Positions 1 to 11,800 of a DNA stretch of 64,000 nucleotides are shown piece after piece. Source of the stretch: Tetragonia tetragonoides (lineage: Eukaryota; Streptophyta; Magnoliopsida; Caryophyllales; Aizoaceae); the NCBI GenBank assembly GCA_038025085.1, contig CM076148.1:17270001-17334000 (forward strand), written 5' to 3'. How positions within the stretch are numbered: position 1 is the first letter of the stretch; each line of letters starts with the position of its first letter. Position numbers and translations under genes: made by a program. Below the pieces are notes generated by a model. It was not told where the DNA came from. It made no database searches and saw only the letters and a program-made list of their open reading frames with translations.

Positions 1-119
1 GTTGGGGTCGGTTGTTGGTCGATTCGTCCCCACTCCCACGAAAACATCACTGAAACCCTCTTTTAAGCTCCAATTGACCTGATGCTTGGTACAAAAACTT
101 GTGTGGACTTAGTCTATGG

Positions 120-400
120 TGGATCAATACTTAGACCTAGCAAAACTGACCCAGACCCGATAACCCGATCCAAATAACCTGGCCCGTGAACCGATTCAAC
201 ACGAATAACAAGACCAGAAATTGAACCAAAAATCTGAAACAACCCGATCCAAACCGAACTGACCCCAAACTAGCAGACCCGATATGACCCATATCCAAAT
301 CTGACCCGAATCGAAATCGACCCAACCGAATAACCCGAAGGGACCCAAACCAAACACAACCCAAAATTTATGACCCAAACCAACCCGAACCCGAACTGAA
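120..400. repeat. Degenerate ACCCGA-type short repeats
   Basis: The stretch is dominated by irregular copies of ACCCGA, ACCCGAACC and GACCCAAAC spaced by a few bases. No coding potential is evident; apparent open frames are long only because the repeat lacks stop codons on one strand. Low-complexity stretches of this kind are common in plant intergenic DNA. Function unknown. Confidence 0.7.
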
Positions 401-410
401 ACTGATAATA

Positions 411-489
<79 letters not shown>

Positions 490-490
490 T
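411..490. repeat. (ATT)n microsatellite
   Basis: About 26 nearly perfect ATT units follow directly after the ACCCGA repeats and lead into an AT-rich stretch. It is a simple sequence repeat and probably length-polymorphic. Confidence 0.95.
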
Positions 491-900
491 ATTTATATGT
501 TTTTATTTATTATTTTAATTAATTTATATGTTAGTGTATTAAAAATAGTAAAATCTTTTAAAACATTGTCATTACACTGACCTATAAAAATTTCTATTTA
601 TATAATCAATTTATATTTTTGTACCCCTATAATAGTTACACTCACAAAAATTGCAACGCAATTGATTACATGTCCATAACTCTGTTACAATTACTTCAAT
701 AAAAATCGCATGCACTCCAAAATATTACTCCCTTTGTCCCAATTTAATTCTCTACTTTGAAATATGTAACTCACAACATTGGGATGAGATATTGACTGAA
801 AACGACGTGCAATCATTCTGATGTTGACATGCTTTGTACCCGAACTCAAAATGTACTAATGCAATCGTGAAAAACTGTACTAAAATTGAACTTGGAAAAA
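491..900. other. AT-rich spacer, no gene seen
   Basis: This AT-rich sequence separates two ACCCGA-type repeat tracts. I see no conserved motif, splice-flanked exon or structured element. Confidence 0.5.
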
Positions 901-1215
901 AATTGTGACTGAAATCTGTCCGACCCTTATCTGACCTGAAACAACATGACCCGAAATGACCTGAACCCAAATATACCCAGACCGAACCGACCCGAACCGA
1001 GTACAGTGCGTGATAACCCAATTCAACCCAAACCGATATGGCCCAAACCGGATTGACCCGACCCGACCCGCAACCGACCTGAGAACAACATGAGCCGAAT
1101 CAACCCGAACCCAAATATAGCCGGCCCGACCCGAACCCGAATCCAAATTAGAGATAACTCGAATCAGACCGAACAAAAACAACCCGATCCGAACCCGACC
1201 CAAATGACCCGTTTG
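901..1215. repeat. Second degenerate ACCCGA-type repeat tract
   Basis: This has the same composition as the tract at 120-400, with many ACCCGA, CCCGAACC and GACCCGAACCC variants. The two tracts flank about 500 bp of AT-rich DNA, so they may be the two parts of one interrupted array. No gene is seen. Confidence 0.65.
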
Positions 1216-1465
1216 CCAGGTCTAGGCAATACTTCACCTAGAGTGACCCCTCTAATAGTGGAGTTATCCCCTACTTCACCTGGAACCACCCCCTACTTCA
1301 CCTGGGGTCACCCTCTACTTCACCTGGAGCCGCCCCTGACATTTATACTTGGCGCCACCCCTTCTCAAATTTATACTTGACATCACCCCTTCTCAAATTT
1401 ATACTTGACACCACCCCTCTAATAGTGGAGCCACCCCCTACTTCACCTAGAGCCACCCTTCAAAT
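1216..1465. repeat. Degenerate tandem repeat, unit about 20-30 bp
   Basis: The phrase CCCTACTTCACCTGGAG recurs with changes, interleaved with CTCAAATTTATACTTGACA and CCTCTAATAGTGGAG. It appears to be an old compound minisatellite. Open frames across it are repeat-driven and I do not regard them as genes. Confidence 0.65.
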
Positions 1466-2270
1466 TTACTTGGTCCATGGTGGATTGAGTCTATACAGGA
1501 CATACTCGATCCTTGGTGCGTTGGATTTCTTGTTCAAAGGACTTTATTTTGACAAATTGTTGGCTCATAAGTTATGTCCCGAACAATAGAGAGGTGTCCG
1601 TTTCAGCACATTAATCAATCATCGGATTGTATCTCTTTTTTTTTCTAATGGGATTTTGACCCACAATACATCATTAGAAAGCTAATTCAAAGGGGAATAC
1701 AAGTCATTTAGGCTCATAATCCAATTCATCATTTCATGGATAAAAACAGTCTTGAACCGTGATACGCAGGTATGAGAACTTTTGACTCCCTTATACGTTT
1801 GACTCCCTTATACGTTTCTTCAGTCTGTGTTAAGTTCTGAATTGCTTGGTCTTACTGTCAGTACGTCATAGGTTTAATTTGTGCCTTTTAAGCTTTCATA
1901 GAAGCATTGTTTAGGCAGTCTGAATCTGTTCTTATCTGTTGTGAACGTGGAGTTCGTGGTGTTCAGGCTTAGGAGAAGCTTGAGCACGTTTTGGCTCGAG
2001 TAGTTGGTGCTACATGTAATCGGGTCGTGTCTTCTTATTAATGAGAATAAGTAGACGTTAAAATCACTCACGGTCGTGGTTTTACTTCCTTAGGTTTAAG
2101 GAAGGTTTCCACGCTAAATCGTGTGTCAAGTTTGGTTTGATTTTATTGTTTTATTATTCAAGTAATTGTTGAGAACGTGACACTAGATTAGTTGAATTAA
2201 AAGTTATAAATTCCGCAAAATTTAAAGAACCCAATTCACCCCCCCCATCTTGTGTTCTATTGCTACAACA
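1466..2270 (+). mobile_element. Copia retrotransposon 5' LTR (left edge not determined)
   Basis: The right edge is set by the primer binding site that starts at 2273. The sequence just before it (C-rich run near 2240, then TGCTACAACA ending at 2270) ends in CA, as LTRs do. Because no second LTR copy occurs downstream of the pol region, the left edge cannot be located by comparison, and the start given here is only the end of the preceding minisatellite. A 17-bp tandem duplication (TTGACTCCCTTATACGT twice) lies at about 1784-1818. Confidence 0.4.
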
Positions 2271-2272
2271 AT

Positions 2273-2284
2273 TGGTATCAGAGC
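2273..2284 (+). other. Primer binding site complementary to initiator tRNA-Met
   Basis: TGGTATCAGAGC is the standard plant LTR-retrotransposon primer binding site, matching the 3' end of initiator methionine tRNA. It sits 2 bp after the inferred LTR end and 45 bp before the gag ATG, which is the expected arrangement. Confidence 0.9.
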
Positions 2285-2329
2285 GGGTTACTCTTCTTGA
2301 GAGGTTAACACCTTAGAGTGATCCAAAAA

Positions 2330-4253
2330 ATGAGTGCACCTGAGGGAATACTTGAAGGACATTCAACTGCTCGTCCTCCACTATTCAATGGTCATTCTTA
2401 CAGTTGGTGGAAGAATCGAATGGAAATTCATATCAAAGCTGTAGACTATCAACTATGGGGTATTATACAAAATGGACCATATGAGATTACCCAAACTGAT
2501 GCCAAGGGTTTGGTATCTGCAAAACCCATGGACAAGTAGGAGGAGACTGACTACAAAAAGATGGAGAAAAACACCAAAGCAATCAAATTACTTCACTGTG
2601 GCTTAAGCTCAAATGAATTCAATCGAGTTTCAGCGTGCGCAACAGCCAAGGAAATTTGGGATTTGCTTAAGATATCCCATGAAGATACAAACGAGGTGAA
2701 AAAGGCTAAGATTGATTTGCTAGTTTCTCAATATGAACTATTTGAAATGAAACCTGATGAACCAGTCAAAGATATGTTTGCTAGATTTACTAACATTGTG
2801 CATGAGTTGAAATCTCTCGATAAACACTTTAGTACAGAAGATCAAGTGAAGAAAATTCTTCGGAGTTTACCTCATGAAAATTGGACTGCTAAGATTACAG
2901 CGATTCAAGAGGCTAAGGACTTGACCGTCACGACTATGAAGCAATTGATTGGCTCTCTTATGACTCATGAGATGCAGTTAGCTAAAAGAGTGCAAAGTTC
3001 AACGAAAAAGGATCGTGGAATTGCCTTGAAAGCACAAGAAACAGAGGAAGAGTCATCACTTGAAAATGACTTAATTATGCTGGTTCGTCGACTTAGAGGT
3101 GCTTATCCTATGCAGCACAAAGGGTTCAAAGGAAAGAAAGGTAAAAACACTCCTTCTAAGTCTCCTGCTACTAACGTTTGTTATAGGTGTGGTAGCACAA
3201 ATCACTTTGTTCGAGATTGTTCTGTTCGACAAGAGGAACAAACAAAGGGAACAGTACAAATCTGTAAAGAAGGAAATGAAGAAAGCCTTCTATGCTACTT
3301 GGGGATTTACTGATTCTGAAGATGAAGAAGAAGAGGAGAAAGATCATGAGGCCAATCTCAGCTTGATGGCCATAAGCGAAAATGATAACTCAAACGTGGT
3401 AAGTCATCTAACTCTCAAAGAGAAGGCTAAAATTTTACCTAGAGATAAATTGCTTGAAATGACTTTAGCTTTATTAGATGAGTTTCATGAGGTTTGTTCT
3501 GATAATCAAGAATTAGATAGCTCTGTAACTAACTTACAAGAAAATTTGAAATGTATGACTAAGCTAAAACATGAGCATGAGAATGTTAATATTGTTTTAA
3601 AGAATGAGAATTCCAGGCTAAAAGAAACTGTTACTTTGCTAGAAAAAGATGCTGCTGGTCATATTCTTGAAATTGATAGATTAAAGGACTTGCCTAGTGT
3701 ACATGAGCCTATCCATATTGTTGATGAAACCTGTGTAACAGAACTAGAGGAAGAGCTTAAGAGAGTTAATATTCTTCTTGGTAAATCTGTTGCTTATGTT
3801 CCCTGTTCGTGTGAAGATCTAAAACTTGAGTTAAATAAGACCAAATCTATTTTGAGTGACTTAATTGCTAAAAATTCAGAACCTCAAAAAACTGTCACAA
3901 AATCGGACAAAGCTGAGAGCAGTAATACAGGAAGAAACAATGTGAGAAACAGTTTCTCTGACTTGTATGATTGGTGCAAAAAGCACGAAAGTAAGAATAG
4001 AGCTGGTTTAGGCTTTAAAAAGAGCAAAGTCATATGGAATAAAAAATCCAAATATGTTGATTTGTATGAGAATAAGGTTTGTATGCATTGTGGTAAAGTA
4101 GGACACTTTCGTTTTGAATGCATTGCTCGTATGAAAGCTTATGACAGGAACAATGGTTATGTGAGAAAAATTTGGGTTAAGAAGAGTGAAATTCACAATG
4201 CTTCTCATAGAAAGGTACCCAAACAGATTTGGGTACCTAAGACTAACAAGTAA
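2330..4253 (+). pseudogene. Copia gag (nucleocapsid), broken
   Basis: The reading frame starts at ATG 2330, 45 bp after the primer binding site. An N-terminal Copia-type Gag region is followed by a CCHC zinc knuckle (CX2CX4HX4C) at about 3181-3222. A long charged coiled-coil-like stretch comes next, then a second CCHC knuckle at about 4081-4122. The frame is interrupted by TAG at 2537-2539 and by a 1-base frameshift between about 3230 and 3310, where the signal moves from one frame to another. It ends at TAA 4251-4253, ahead of pol in the same frame. The long gag with two knuckles resembles Sirevirus-type Copia elements; that lineage call is an inference. It is not expected to make intact protein. 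Confidence 0.85.
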
Positions 4254-4271
4254 TATTTTATACAGGCTAAA

Positions 4272-7200
4272 GTGAGAGGGAGCAGCATGTGGTATCTTGA
4301 TAGCGGCTGCTCTAGGCATATGACAGGGGATGAATCTAATTTCCTCTCACTTCAAGCCTTCGACGGTGGCAGTGTGACTTTGGGTGATAACATGAAAGGT
4401 GAAATTATTGCTGTCGGTAAGATAGGTATGTCACTGTCACACTCCATTGACAATGTTTACTTTGTTAAAGGTCTTAAACATAATCTGTTAAGTGTTTCAC
4501 AATTATGTGATAAAGGTAATAAAGTTAAATTCACTTCAAGTTGTTGTGTTGTTAAGAAACGTGAGACAGGTGAGGTTGTGTTGGAAGGGAGACGACACAA
4601 CAACGTATATAAAGTTGATCTTTCTACTCTCCCCAACATTGGTTTTACTTGCATGAGTGTACTGGAAAATGATCCATTGTTGTGGCACAAGCGTCTAGGA
4701 CATGTCAGTTTATCTTTGTTGCATAAGCTTAATACTCAGAACTTAGTTGAAGGCTTACCATCTATTAAGTATGAGATTGATAAATTATGTGATGCTTGTG
4801 CACGTGGGAAACAAGTTAGATCGTCTTTCAAACACAAGAAAGTGGTAAGTACCACACGACCACTTGAATTGATTCATATGGACTTATGTGGACCTATGCG
4901 TGTTGTTAGTCGTGGTGGTAAGAGGTATGTCCTTGTAATTGTAGATGACTACTCTCGTTTCACTTGGACCTTATTTTTATCCTCGAAAGAGGAAACTTTT
5001 GATGTGTTTGTTACTTTTGCAAGGGAGGTACAAAAGCAAGCCCAAAACGAACTCGTATCCATGCATACTGATCATGGACGTGAGTTTGATAATGATAAAT
5101 TTGACAAGTTTTGTACAGAGCATGGTGTAGACCACAACTTCTCAGCTCCTAGAACACCGCAACAAAATGGAGTAGTTGAGAGGAAGAACCGCACCTTAGA
5201 GGATATAGCTAGAATGATGCTTCTATCTAGTGGTTTGCCAAGAAATTTTTGGGCCGAGGCAGTCAACACTGCGTGCTACATTATCAACCGCTTCATGATT
5301 AGGCCCCTCCTAAAGAAAACACCATATGAACTGCTTAAGGGTAAAAGGCCTAATGTTAATCACTTTAGAACTTTTGGTTGTAAGTGCTTTGTGCATAATA
5401 ACGGTAAGGATAATTTGGGCAAATTCGATGCTAGAAGTGATGAAGCGGTATTATTGGGATACTCTTCACATAGTAGAGCTTACAAAGTTTACAATAAAAG
5501 AACTATGTGTGTTGAGGAGAGCATTCATGTAATTTTTGATGAATCTGATGTTTTGATTGAGAAAAATGTGCAAGATGAGGACTTTGAGATAGGGCTGGTA
5601 CGTAAAGAAGCTATTACTGACCACTAGCATACTAGCATACAAGAAACAAACAATGAAATTGAATCTGTACCAGAGGAGAAGTCAGGGGGAACTATGAATA
5701 ATCAAGAAGAAACTGTTTCTTCCGTCGTTCCTTCTGAGCAGCAGGGTGGGACGAGTACTCTGCCATTTAATCCACGAGCGTGGAAACATCAAAGCTCTCA
5801 CCCTCCCGACTTGATCATCAGTGACATAAATAAAGGAATCCAAACCAGATCCTCTGTACATAACTTTTGTGCTCATAATGCATTTATTTCTCAAATTGAA
5901 CCTCATGATTATCTAACCGCTTTGTTAGATTCGGATTGGACTTTAGCTATGTAGGAGGAGCTAAATCAATTTGAAAGAAGTCAAGTTTGGCATCTTGAAC
6001 CGAGACCCACTGACCAAACTGTAATTGGGATGAAGTGGGTGTATAGGAACAAACTTGATGAAGATGGAAATATCATAAGGAACAAGGCAAGATTGGTAGT
6101 AAAGGGATACAATCAGCAGGAAGGGATCGACTATGATGAAACCTTTGCTCCGGTAGCTAGACTTGAAGCTATAAGAATGTTAATTGCCTTTGCAGCTCAT
6201 AAGAATTTCAAGTTGTTCCAAATGGACGTCAAAGGCGTCTTTTTAAAGGGATATTTAAAAGAGGACGTCTACGTGGAACAACCCCCCTGCTTTGAAAATT
6301 CGGATTTTCCAAATCATGTTTATAAACTCGATAAAGCTTTATATGGTTTAAAGCAAGCTCCTAGAGCTTGGTATGAGCGCTTATCGAAGTTTCTATTAGA
6401 AAACGGTTTTCAAAGTGGAAAAGTTGATAAAACGTTATTTTTAAAAACAACGGGGGAAGATTTATTAGTTGTTCAAATTTATGTGGATGACATTATCTTT
6501 GGTGCAACTAACGAATCTTTGTGTAAGGATTTTGGAAAGCTAATGATGAGCGAGTTCGAGATGAGTATGATGGGTGAACTGAATTTCTTTTTGGGTTTAC
6601 AAATTGTGCAAAGAGTTGATGGGATCAAGATACATCAACAAAAATACCTCAAAGAATTGGTCAAAAAGTATGGCATGGAGAATGCTAAGCCAAATGATAC
6701 ACCGATCCCAATAGCGACCAGGTTGGATGCAGATGAAAATGGTAAGAGCGTTGATGAGAAGACATTCAGAGGTATGATTGGTTCATTGCTTTACCTTACT
6801 GCAAGTAGGCCTGGTATTGTGTACAGTGTTGGGTTGTGTGCGAGATTTCAATCTAACCCCAAGGAATCACATTTGACTGCTGTAAAAAGAACTTTAAGAT
6901 ATTTGCAGGGTAACGGTAATTTGTGTCTGTGGTACCGAAAAGGTGCTAATTTTGATTTGGTTGGATACACGGATGCAGATTATGCTGGTTATTTGGTTGA
7001 CAGGAAAAGTACTTCTGGAATGACATCTTTCTTAGGACCTTGCTTAATTTCTTGGTCCTCTAGAAAACAAAATTATGTTGCAATGTCAACAGCAGAAGCA
7101 GAATATGTGGCTGCTGCCTCGTGTTGTGCTCAATTGCTGTGGATAAAACAACAACTTAAGGATTTTGGTGTTGATGTGGGTTGTATGCCTATTTTATGTT

Positions 7201-7413
7201 ACAACACGAGTGCCATAAATATTTCTTAAAATCCTGTGCAACACTCTAGAACAAAACACATTGAAATTAGACACCATTTTTTGAGAGACAATGTGGAAAA
7301 AGGTTTTATTCAAATGTGCTTTTGTGAAACTGAGAAACAATTGGCCGATATCTTTACAAAACCTTTGAGTAGAAACCGATTTGAGGAGCTTCGACTAGAA
7401 CTTGGCTTGATCT
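4272..7413 (+). pseudogene. Copia pol: protease, integrase, reverse transcriptase, RNase H (broken)
   Basis: Domains lie in Copia order. The aspartic protease has a DSGCSRHMTG-type motif at about 4305. The integrase zinc region (WHKRLGH) is at about 4680, with the integrase core to about 5300. The reverse transcriptase spans about 6030-6760, with YVDDI at about 6480. RNase H spans about 6950-7400, ending with the conserved ADIFTKPL near 7345. One frame holds throughout but is broken by TAG 5625-5627, TAG 5952-5954 and TAA 7227-7229, the last inside RNase H. The protein-coding part stops at TGA 7411-7413. Integrase before reverse transcriptase separates Copia from Gypsy. This is a dead copy. 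Confidence 0.93.
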
Positions 7414-7825
7414 GACTTAATTAAGGTATGTGTGCTTATTTTTCCCCTATGATTGGCTAGATGTGAATTTATTATTAGCAAAAAATAACCCCATTTACTA
7501 TGGATGGGTAGCATTATTTGCTTATGCCTCATAAGTTTTTGTATGACAAATTTGCTAATTAATTACATCTACAAACAACGTGTGCTTAATTGTGCATAAC
7601 TGCCTACTACAAGTGGTAAAGGACTCACTAATGTCTAATGATACTCCCCTTATTGATTTTTGAACTATGTCATGTGTATAAGTCCATTAAACTGTCTAGG
7701 GAGCTATGTTTTTTTTCTAAGGCCAACTTTGTACTCAGTGGTGAAAGAGAAGAGATTTTTCAAAAAAAAAAAAAAGAAAAGAAAAGAAAAAAAAAACGAA
7801 AAAAAATCACGCTCTTTCACTGTGT
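7414..7825. other. Copia 3' untranslated remnant and A-rich tract, no 3' LTR
   Basis: Sequence after pol continues for about 400 bp, ending in an A/G-rich run at about 7760-7806. I looked for the terminal sequence of the 5' LTR (C-rich run plus TGCTACAACA) here and further downstream and did not find it. The 3' LTR appears deleted, or displaced by later insertions. Confidence 0.5.
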
Positions 7826-8231
7826 GATTTCCTCAAATATACATCATTCACAAACTAATTCCCAAATTAGCTTCGGTTCTAAACTATTTCCCCACATATA
7901 CACCACGTAGGATCGGAAAAGCAAAGGTAAGCCGCTGTGGCCCACAACGACTTTTGCCGAAAAAAAAAAAAAAAAAAATCGAAAGGCAAAATAAAAAATT
8001 CGCTTTAAGGCAAAGCCGCTGTGGGCCACAGCGGCTTTGCCAATTTTTTTTTTTTTTTTTTTTTTTTTCGGCAAAAGTCGTTGTGGGCCACAGCGGCTTA
8101 CCTTACCTAAGCCGCTGTGGCCCACAGCGGCTTTGCTTTTCCGATCCTACGTGGTGTATATGTGGGGAAATAGTTTAGAACCGAAGCTAATTTGGGAATT
8201 AGTTTGTGAATGATGTATATTTGAGGAAATC
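7826..8231. mobile_element. Foldback/MITE-like element with 101-bp perfect inverted arms
   Basis: Bases 7826-7926 are the exact reverse complement of 8131-8231 (101 of 101). Inside these, 7927-7959 pairs exactly with 8069-8101. In the centre, 8009-8041 is a palindrome of two 16-base arms around one base, and 8109-8133 is a 25-bp palindrome. The 10-mer GCCGCTGTGG or its complement occurs six times. An A-run and a long T-run (about 25) lie between the palindromes. The ends are GATTTCC...GGAAATC. I could not find a target-site duplication, so the superfamily is unassigned. Nothing is encoded; any open frames are antisense mirrors of each other. A transcript would fold into a very stable hairpin. 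Confidence 0.85.
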
Positions 8232-8801
8232 GACATGTTCTTAATTTTCTATGTGTTATATGTTCGCCACTTGGATTGGACAACGACATACAAGTGTCAG
8301 GCCATTTTTGTTCATTTCAACAAAAATCAACAAAGTTTAGTAAAAATCGAAAAAAATAACGGTCACCAGTACAAATGCAAACATCAATATGAAATTACTT
8401 GACTGCTTATATAGGGGATACATCATTCATAATTGACTTTTTTAGGGGGGTGGGTGGGTAATAAAAGTTGGATTAATTCATAAACTTTCCTCAGGATTGA
8501 TTCAAGTGGCTAGCTCATTTACCAAAAGCACCACCAGTAACAGTGTCAACCATGGATAATCCCTTGTGACTTGTAAGGGTTTACACAAGTTCACACATGT
8601 TCTACTATTTCCACGAAAAGGCATGCTAGCAGAGCCTAGAAACAAAATTCAGCTGGGTGATCCTGTACAAAATAATTCCTGATTAAACCCCAGTTAACAC
8701 ATGTTTTGTTAACTACTTCTCTTGCTCTGCAATTGCTATAACATCAAAGAGGTGACTCTATGTTAGCTACTTCTACACTACTTTCTGAAGCTATCCCTTC
8801 G
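8232..8801. other. Intergenic; likely includes the 3' UTR of the CPL4-type gene
   Basis: There is no gene of its own here. The part next to 8802 should contain the 3' UTR of the minus-strand phosphatase gene. A G-rich run lies at about 8444-8459. Confidence 0.4.
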
Positions 8802-11800
8802 TCATTTACTTTTCGATAGATTTACAGTGAACTTGTCTTCTGGCTGCCTTTGCCATAAATAATTAGCAGCTTCTATCCATTTAGGATGAACAAGATACTT
8901 GCCCTCCTGAACAGCCCAACGAGATTTTTCTGTCCCAGCATCTGTTGACACAACATGTGTGACACTTGAATCGAGTTCAGTCAAGCATGTCGCCCCCAAC
9001 TGTTCCGCCATCTTCCACAAAGGATGGTTAGCAGCTTGGTATTTCGTAGGGAAAACCCTGCTGAACACTATGCTACAATCTTTCAGAATTTCCTTTCGCA
9101 TTGTTTTCAGTACCTGCATGACCAATAATAGTTTAATTACATGTTTCAGACACCCTGAAAGTCTTAGACTACCGACCTGGAAAAAAGTACCTAGTTCCAT
9201 GGTCAATTGGTTCAAATCATTTCATCATAGATGCTGTAAGCTACAAACTAGTAAATACTAGGAAATCAACCTTAACCCAGGCTAGGGTCTGTTGCCATTA
9301 CAAGTTTCGGCAGAAGCATTGTAATGTACTTTCGCGAGGATTATTAGTTATTTGGTCACGTCCATGTACTTGAGCTCCATTCACAAAACAGAGCTTAAAC
9401 CATTAGCTAGTTGCCTAACATAGATCAAGAAAAACAAACCAAGATACGGAAGGCAGAAAGCAAAATTGGCTGGAATTTACCTGCCTCACATCTCTGGCAG
9501 CAAAGTCATCTCCATGCTCCTATCAGAAGATTCCAAGTCAATAGTTACAACCAAAACAGAAAGATCAATTACTCTCCACAAAGTAGAAGATGACTAACCT
9601 GATCAAAGAACTTGCTGTGTATTCTTTTAAGAACTTCCAGAACAGTTGCGAGTGCTCCATCTGACTCATTCTCATCACTCTTTGACTCAGAAAGAGATTT
9701 ACAGGCGAAGACAAACTGGCGACAACTTGAAGAAAAGTAGTGATATCTTTCCATCAAAATCAAATTGTCTTTATGCCTTTGCCAGACCTAAAATGGTAAA
9801 AGATGAAAGAAATCCACTTGTTCAGCTCTTCAATTGACATTTATTTAAACAAGCCCATCAAAATTACATGCCTAACAATAGCACGATACAGCTTGTTATA
9901 TGCATTATAATACAGAACAATTTAGCTATATAATCTAGCAGAAGAAAACAAAAAACAAAAAACAGAACTATGTCCCAAGATCTAAGTGTGGCCGTGTGGC
10001 AACTACGGTAGACTTAGTCATTAGTACAATGTACAACCATTACCCAAGTCACCTCAAATAAATATCCATTTGAGATTGTATTTGTATTCGCATTATGTTC
10101 CAAAGCTAGGTGTGGTCACTACCGCAGAAAAATAGTTAGACATCAATACAAACATTGCTCAAGTGCCCACACCTAGCTTTGGAACATAAATTCTTCAATA
10201 CCAAACTAATTTTATGTTACGATCATGATCATCCATTAACTACTCTATGTACGCTAATTTTCATTTTGCGTTAAAGAGAAAGTTGTTAAGGGATACTATA
10301 ACCTATTGTACTAAAAGAAGATGAGAAAATTAGTGCGCACAAAAGAAAATACTTTTCTTACACCAAAAATGTAATTTCTGTTACTGAAGCACGAAAAGAA
10401 TCCATTTGAAAGAGTTAAATGACATTATCTAGGTTAAATATTTAATTTTTCAATGTTAAAAAGGTTCTCGAAAACCACCACTATAAATTTCATAACCCAA
10501 CCAGTTCTTTGCACAGCCACACATTTGCCTCAAGTCAGAAGTCGGCGAGATCTGTCCAACAAGGCAACAACTATAATGCACATGGACCACCATTATTGTT
10601 AGTAATCTAAATTAAGTTTTCTTTGCCGGGTTAGCTCAGTTGGTAAATATCCCACAGGTTTCAAGTTCGAGCCCCCTTAGGGCCGCAGGAGGTATTACTG
10701 GCGGTTTCCATTGATGGTTGGCATCTTCTTTTTTCTGTGTGTGTGTGGGGTGGGGGGGGGGGGGTTATCAATGCCTATATGATCCGTTTTTCTGTCAAGG
10801 CCAAGGTTGCATACATCTTCACCTCCTAAGTGGTGGAATTCCAAGGTCGTGGTATTGATGCGCACGAAACAGCCTACGAATTCCTAGTCAGCATTACGGA
10901 GTATGGCTGAGCATCGACAAACAAGCTTCAGAAAAATCATTTCCTTTAGTCTGTTAAGAGTATGAATAACTGAGACAGACAGAAACAAAAAGAGGGTCAT
11001 AAACCATTAACGATTGGCTAAAAGATTTCTAATTAACTATGTTCCTTTCTCCTCCTTCCAGGCTCCTCAAAAACCTGCTTTGAGACCACCACACTTGGGA
11101 ACCCCAAAAATCCGTCATGTATCCTTATCAAAGTTAGTTCTCACTTACATAGATGATAGATCCTAGAGCAGCAGTTTGTCTAGCATCTCTAGGACAGTTT
11201 AATAAGCTAAAAACACAAAAACAGTTTCAACTGACTGCACACTATTTCCTTTGTCAGCTGTTAGCTTCCTTACTCTAAAAAGAAAATAGAAAATTCATCT
11301 ATTCTTCTCTATTGAAAGTTCTGTTTCCCTTTTTCGTAATCCGCATCAGATATATACTGAACATTTCACTTTCTTGGTAAAGAACTGCACCAATGTATAA
11401 CACTACAGAAGGGAAACACATCATATTGATCAAGACGAATAAGAAACAGAAGAGATCAAACATTTAACATGGTCAACGTCAACAAACCCCGTGATATACC
11501 AATATATAGAAGAGCAATTGACACAAAGCAAGATTACACGCAATCAGCATATCAAACTTAAGAGGTAGAGAGCACCCAACAGCCAAAAACAAGTAGAGAG
11601 CATACTTACAGCTTCTGTATCATCAAGTATCAAAACAGCACTTTCTAGCCCTAGCACCACATCTAGCCCCTTTTGATGTCTTTGAGTGCAATCACCCTGG
11701 GATAGTACTCTGGAACTGAAGTACAAACCTCCTGGATCAAGAAGCTTTGCCATTTCCAGTGCATAAGCTCGCTCACCCATGGTATAGATAGACATCTCAA

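Noticed and set aside
137..1203. Several open frames on the minus strand
   Set aside because: They are made of Gly/Arg/Phe/Val-rich repeats caused by the ACCCGA repeats and lack a recognisable domain.
7844..8289. Lys-rich and Phe-rich open frames on both strands
   Set aside because: They lie across the foldback element and its A/T runs, and mirror each other as expected of inverted repeats.
10624..10695. tRNA gene
   Set aside because: Box A and box B are present, but the cloverleaf arms cannot be formed and the sequence continues as a SINE.
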